Assembly: GCA_963842575.1 (NCBI GenBank)
Contig: CAWJGS010000003.1
Span: 19,214-83,213 of the forward strand
DNA: 64,000 nt
DNA from: JACDER01 sp963842575
GTDB lineage: Bacteria > Actinomycetota > Thermoleophilia > Gaiellales > Gaiellaceae
Direction: 5' to 3'
Shown: positions 62,960-64,000 of the stretch, in pieces
Position numbering within the stretch: the stretch's first letter is position 1
Layout of the letters: every line of letters starts with the position of its first letter
Notes under the pieces: generated by a model
Databases searched by the model: none
Told to the model about the DNA's origin: nothing
Seen by the model: the letters and a program-made list of their open reading frames with translations, nothing else
Program-made: the position numbers and the translations under genes

Positions 62960-63823
62960 ATGGCGATTGCGGACCTCGATGCGGACAGGGTGGTCGAGGG
63001 GACGTTCGCAGTCGCGCGCAAGCAGCGGCTGCGCACGCGCGGGGGCGCTCCGTACCTCGCGCTGGAGCTGGTCGACCCGAGCGGACGGATCGACGCGCGC
63101 GTGTGGAACGACGTGGAGCTGCTGGACACGCGCTTTGCGGAAGGGGACGCGGTACGCGTCCTCGGCCGCGTGGAGCGCTTCCGCGACAAGCTGCAGCTCG
63201 ACGTCCGCTCGCTAGAGGCTGCCCCGGACGAGAACCCGTCCGAGCTCTCACCCGCGCTCAGGCGCGATCCGGACGAGCTCGACGGATTCCTCGAGTTTCT
63301 CGGCGGCGAGCTCCACCACGCCGGGCTCGCGGCCACCGTGCACAGGTTCCTCGCCGATGCCGAGATCCCGCCGCGCTCTGCGCTCGCTGCCGGCCGCGCC
63401 GGACGGGCACCACGGCTACGCCGGCGGCCTGCTCGAGCACACGGTCGGAGTGGCGACGCTCTGCCGGGAGACCGCCCAGCTCCATCCCCGCCTCCGGGCG
63501 ACCTGCTGCTCGCCGCGGCGCTCCTCCACGACGTCGGCCGCACCGTCGAGCTCGGTGCCGGCCCGACCTACCGCCAGACCGCGGAGGGCCGCCTCTCGGC
63601 CACGTCCATCTCGGCCTGCGCCTGATCGAGGAGCGCGGCCGGAGCTCGACGCCGAGACGAAGGCCGAGCTCCTCCACGCGGTCGCGGTCCACCACGACCT
63701 GCGCGCGCGCAAACGGCCGAGGCCGCCGTGCTCTATCACGCGAACCAGCTGGACGCGCTCGCCGCCACGCGGCCCACGGGCGCTACGAACTCACGAGCAC
63801 GCTCGGCTGCGGAGAGGACGTAA
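62960..63823 (+). pseudogene. YhaM-like OB/HD-domain exoribonuclease, multiply frameshifted
   Basis: From ATG 62960 the frame gives an OB-fold nucleic-acid-binding domain (APYLALELVDPSGRIDARVW, VRVLGRVERFRDKLQLDVRS) and the start of an HD domain. From about 63390 homology jumps frames: DGHHGYAGGLLEHTVGVATL, then DLLLAAALLHDVGRTVELG (HD), then LGHVHLGLRLIEE, LDAETKAELLHAVAVHHD and AVLYHANQLDALAATRPTGA to a TAA at 63821. At least five shifts in 400 bases. YhaM trims RNA from its 3' end. The 3' end overlaps the leftward gene at the window edge. Confidence 0.7.
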
Positions 63824-64000
63824 GCAACGTCAGCGTCCCGTTCGAGTTCGACCGCTGCTTCGTCGTCCAGATCTGCGGGCCTGGACTGGACGGCGCGGTC
63901 GCACCCGGGCCGGCTCCGCCCTTGTCGCCGTAGACGATCGTCACGTAGCCGCCGTCGCTCACCGTGATCCCCGAGACGGTGATGGTGCGGCTGGCAGCGC
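63783..64000 (-). CDS. C-terminus of a repeat protein related to the 21-25.7 kb surface protein
   Basis: The leftward frame ending in TAG at 63783 gives 72 residues: TITVSGITVSDGGYVTIVYG, then DKGGAGPGATAPSSPGPQIW, TTKQRSNSNGTLTLLTSSP and a short tail. This is the last part of the same repeat unit as in the large secreted protein (SGVTLAAGQTLTIVYGSKAS and GPGANAP). The gene continues beyond the window. It overlaps the 3' end of the YhaM-like gene by 41 bases. Confidence 0.72.
   Translation of the reverse strand, partial: AASRTITVSGITVSDGGYVTIVYGDKGGAGPGATAPSSPGPQIWTTKQRSNSNGTLTLLTSSPQPSVLVSS

Overview
The window is high-GC DNA from a bacterium. The gene set (two-subunit E1 plus E2 2-oxoacid dehydrogenase, HrcA-type control of groESL, a complete 14-gene nuo operon with separate nuoC and nuoD, LipA/LipB, DUF5937-ArsR and MerR-DUF1835 regulators) and the many GTG/TTG starts fit a deep-branching actinobacterium, probably class Thermoleophilia. 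That placement is inference from gene content; no rRNA is present.

Layout. 0-3.3 kb: edge of a membrane protein, a tRNA-Arg with an unusual GCG anticodon, two small genes, ygfZ, a molybdopterin oxidoreductase and gene debris (a signal-peptide ORF and a beheaded Ser/Thr kinase). 3.3-8.4 kb: a 2-hydroxyacid dehydrogenase, then three secreted repeat proteins (Kelch, NHL-like propeller, delta-60/PASTA), the last overlapping a winged-helix regulator. 8.4-13.3 kb: groEL-groES with a CIRCE operator, Nudix and ASCH genes, and two overlapping frame-broken genes. 13.4-20.8 kb: 2-oxoacid dehydrogenase E1alpha-E1beta-E2, a kinase-like protein, a MerR-DUF1835 fusion behind its own MerR-type promoter, an NTF2-like gene, lipB and a cupin. 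21-27 kb: a very large secreted protein with four C-terminal repeats, then lipA. 27-31.7 kb: fumC, DUF4037, a broken APH kinase, a TrxR-like ferredoxin-NADP reductase and an A-type Fe-S carrier, all leftward. 31.8-45.9 kb: nuoA-N, tightly overlapping except for a 102-bp repeat between nuoF and nuoG. 46.3-49.4 kb: a metallo-hydrolase, a DUF1028 protein and two tandem cupin-TPR proteins. 49.3-53 kb: leftward mrp, a PCMT-like methyltransferase, an LDH2-type dehydrogenase and an alpha/beta hydrolase. 53-56.5 kb: inverted REP-like palindromes, an FtsX-type permease convergent with an ABC ATPase, a lipoprotein and a membrane protein. 56.7-60.1 kb: a large cyclase-AAA-TPR gene with several frame breaks. 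60.1-64 kb: DUF72, a second copy of the 102-bp repeat flanked by a 77-bp duplication of an IMPase-like gene end, the IMPase gene, DUF1015, a YhaM-like gene with many frame breaks, and the end of a second protein carrying the same repeat as the 21-25.7 kb surface protein.

Themes: NADH oxidation by complex I with supporting TCA and lipoylation genes (fumC, lipA/lipB, 2-oxoacid dehydrogenase); Fe-S assembly factors (ygfZ, A-type carrier, mrp) near their clients; several apparently leaderless or near-leaderless promoters; and a striking density of frameshifts outside the nuo and pdh blocks, which may be sequencing error and should temper any pseudogene call. No CRISPR array, phage module, transposase or toxin-antitoxin pair was recognised.
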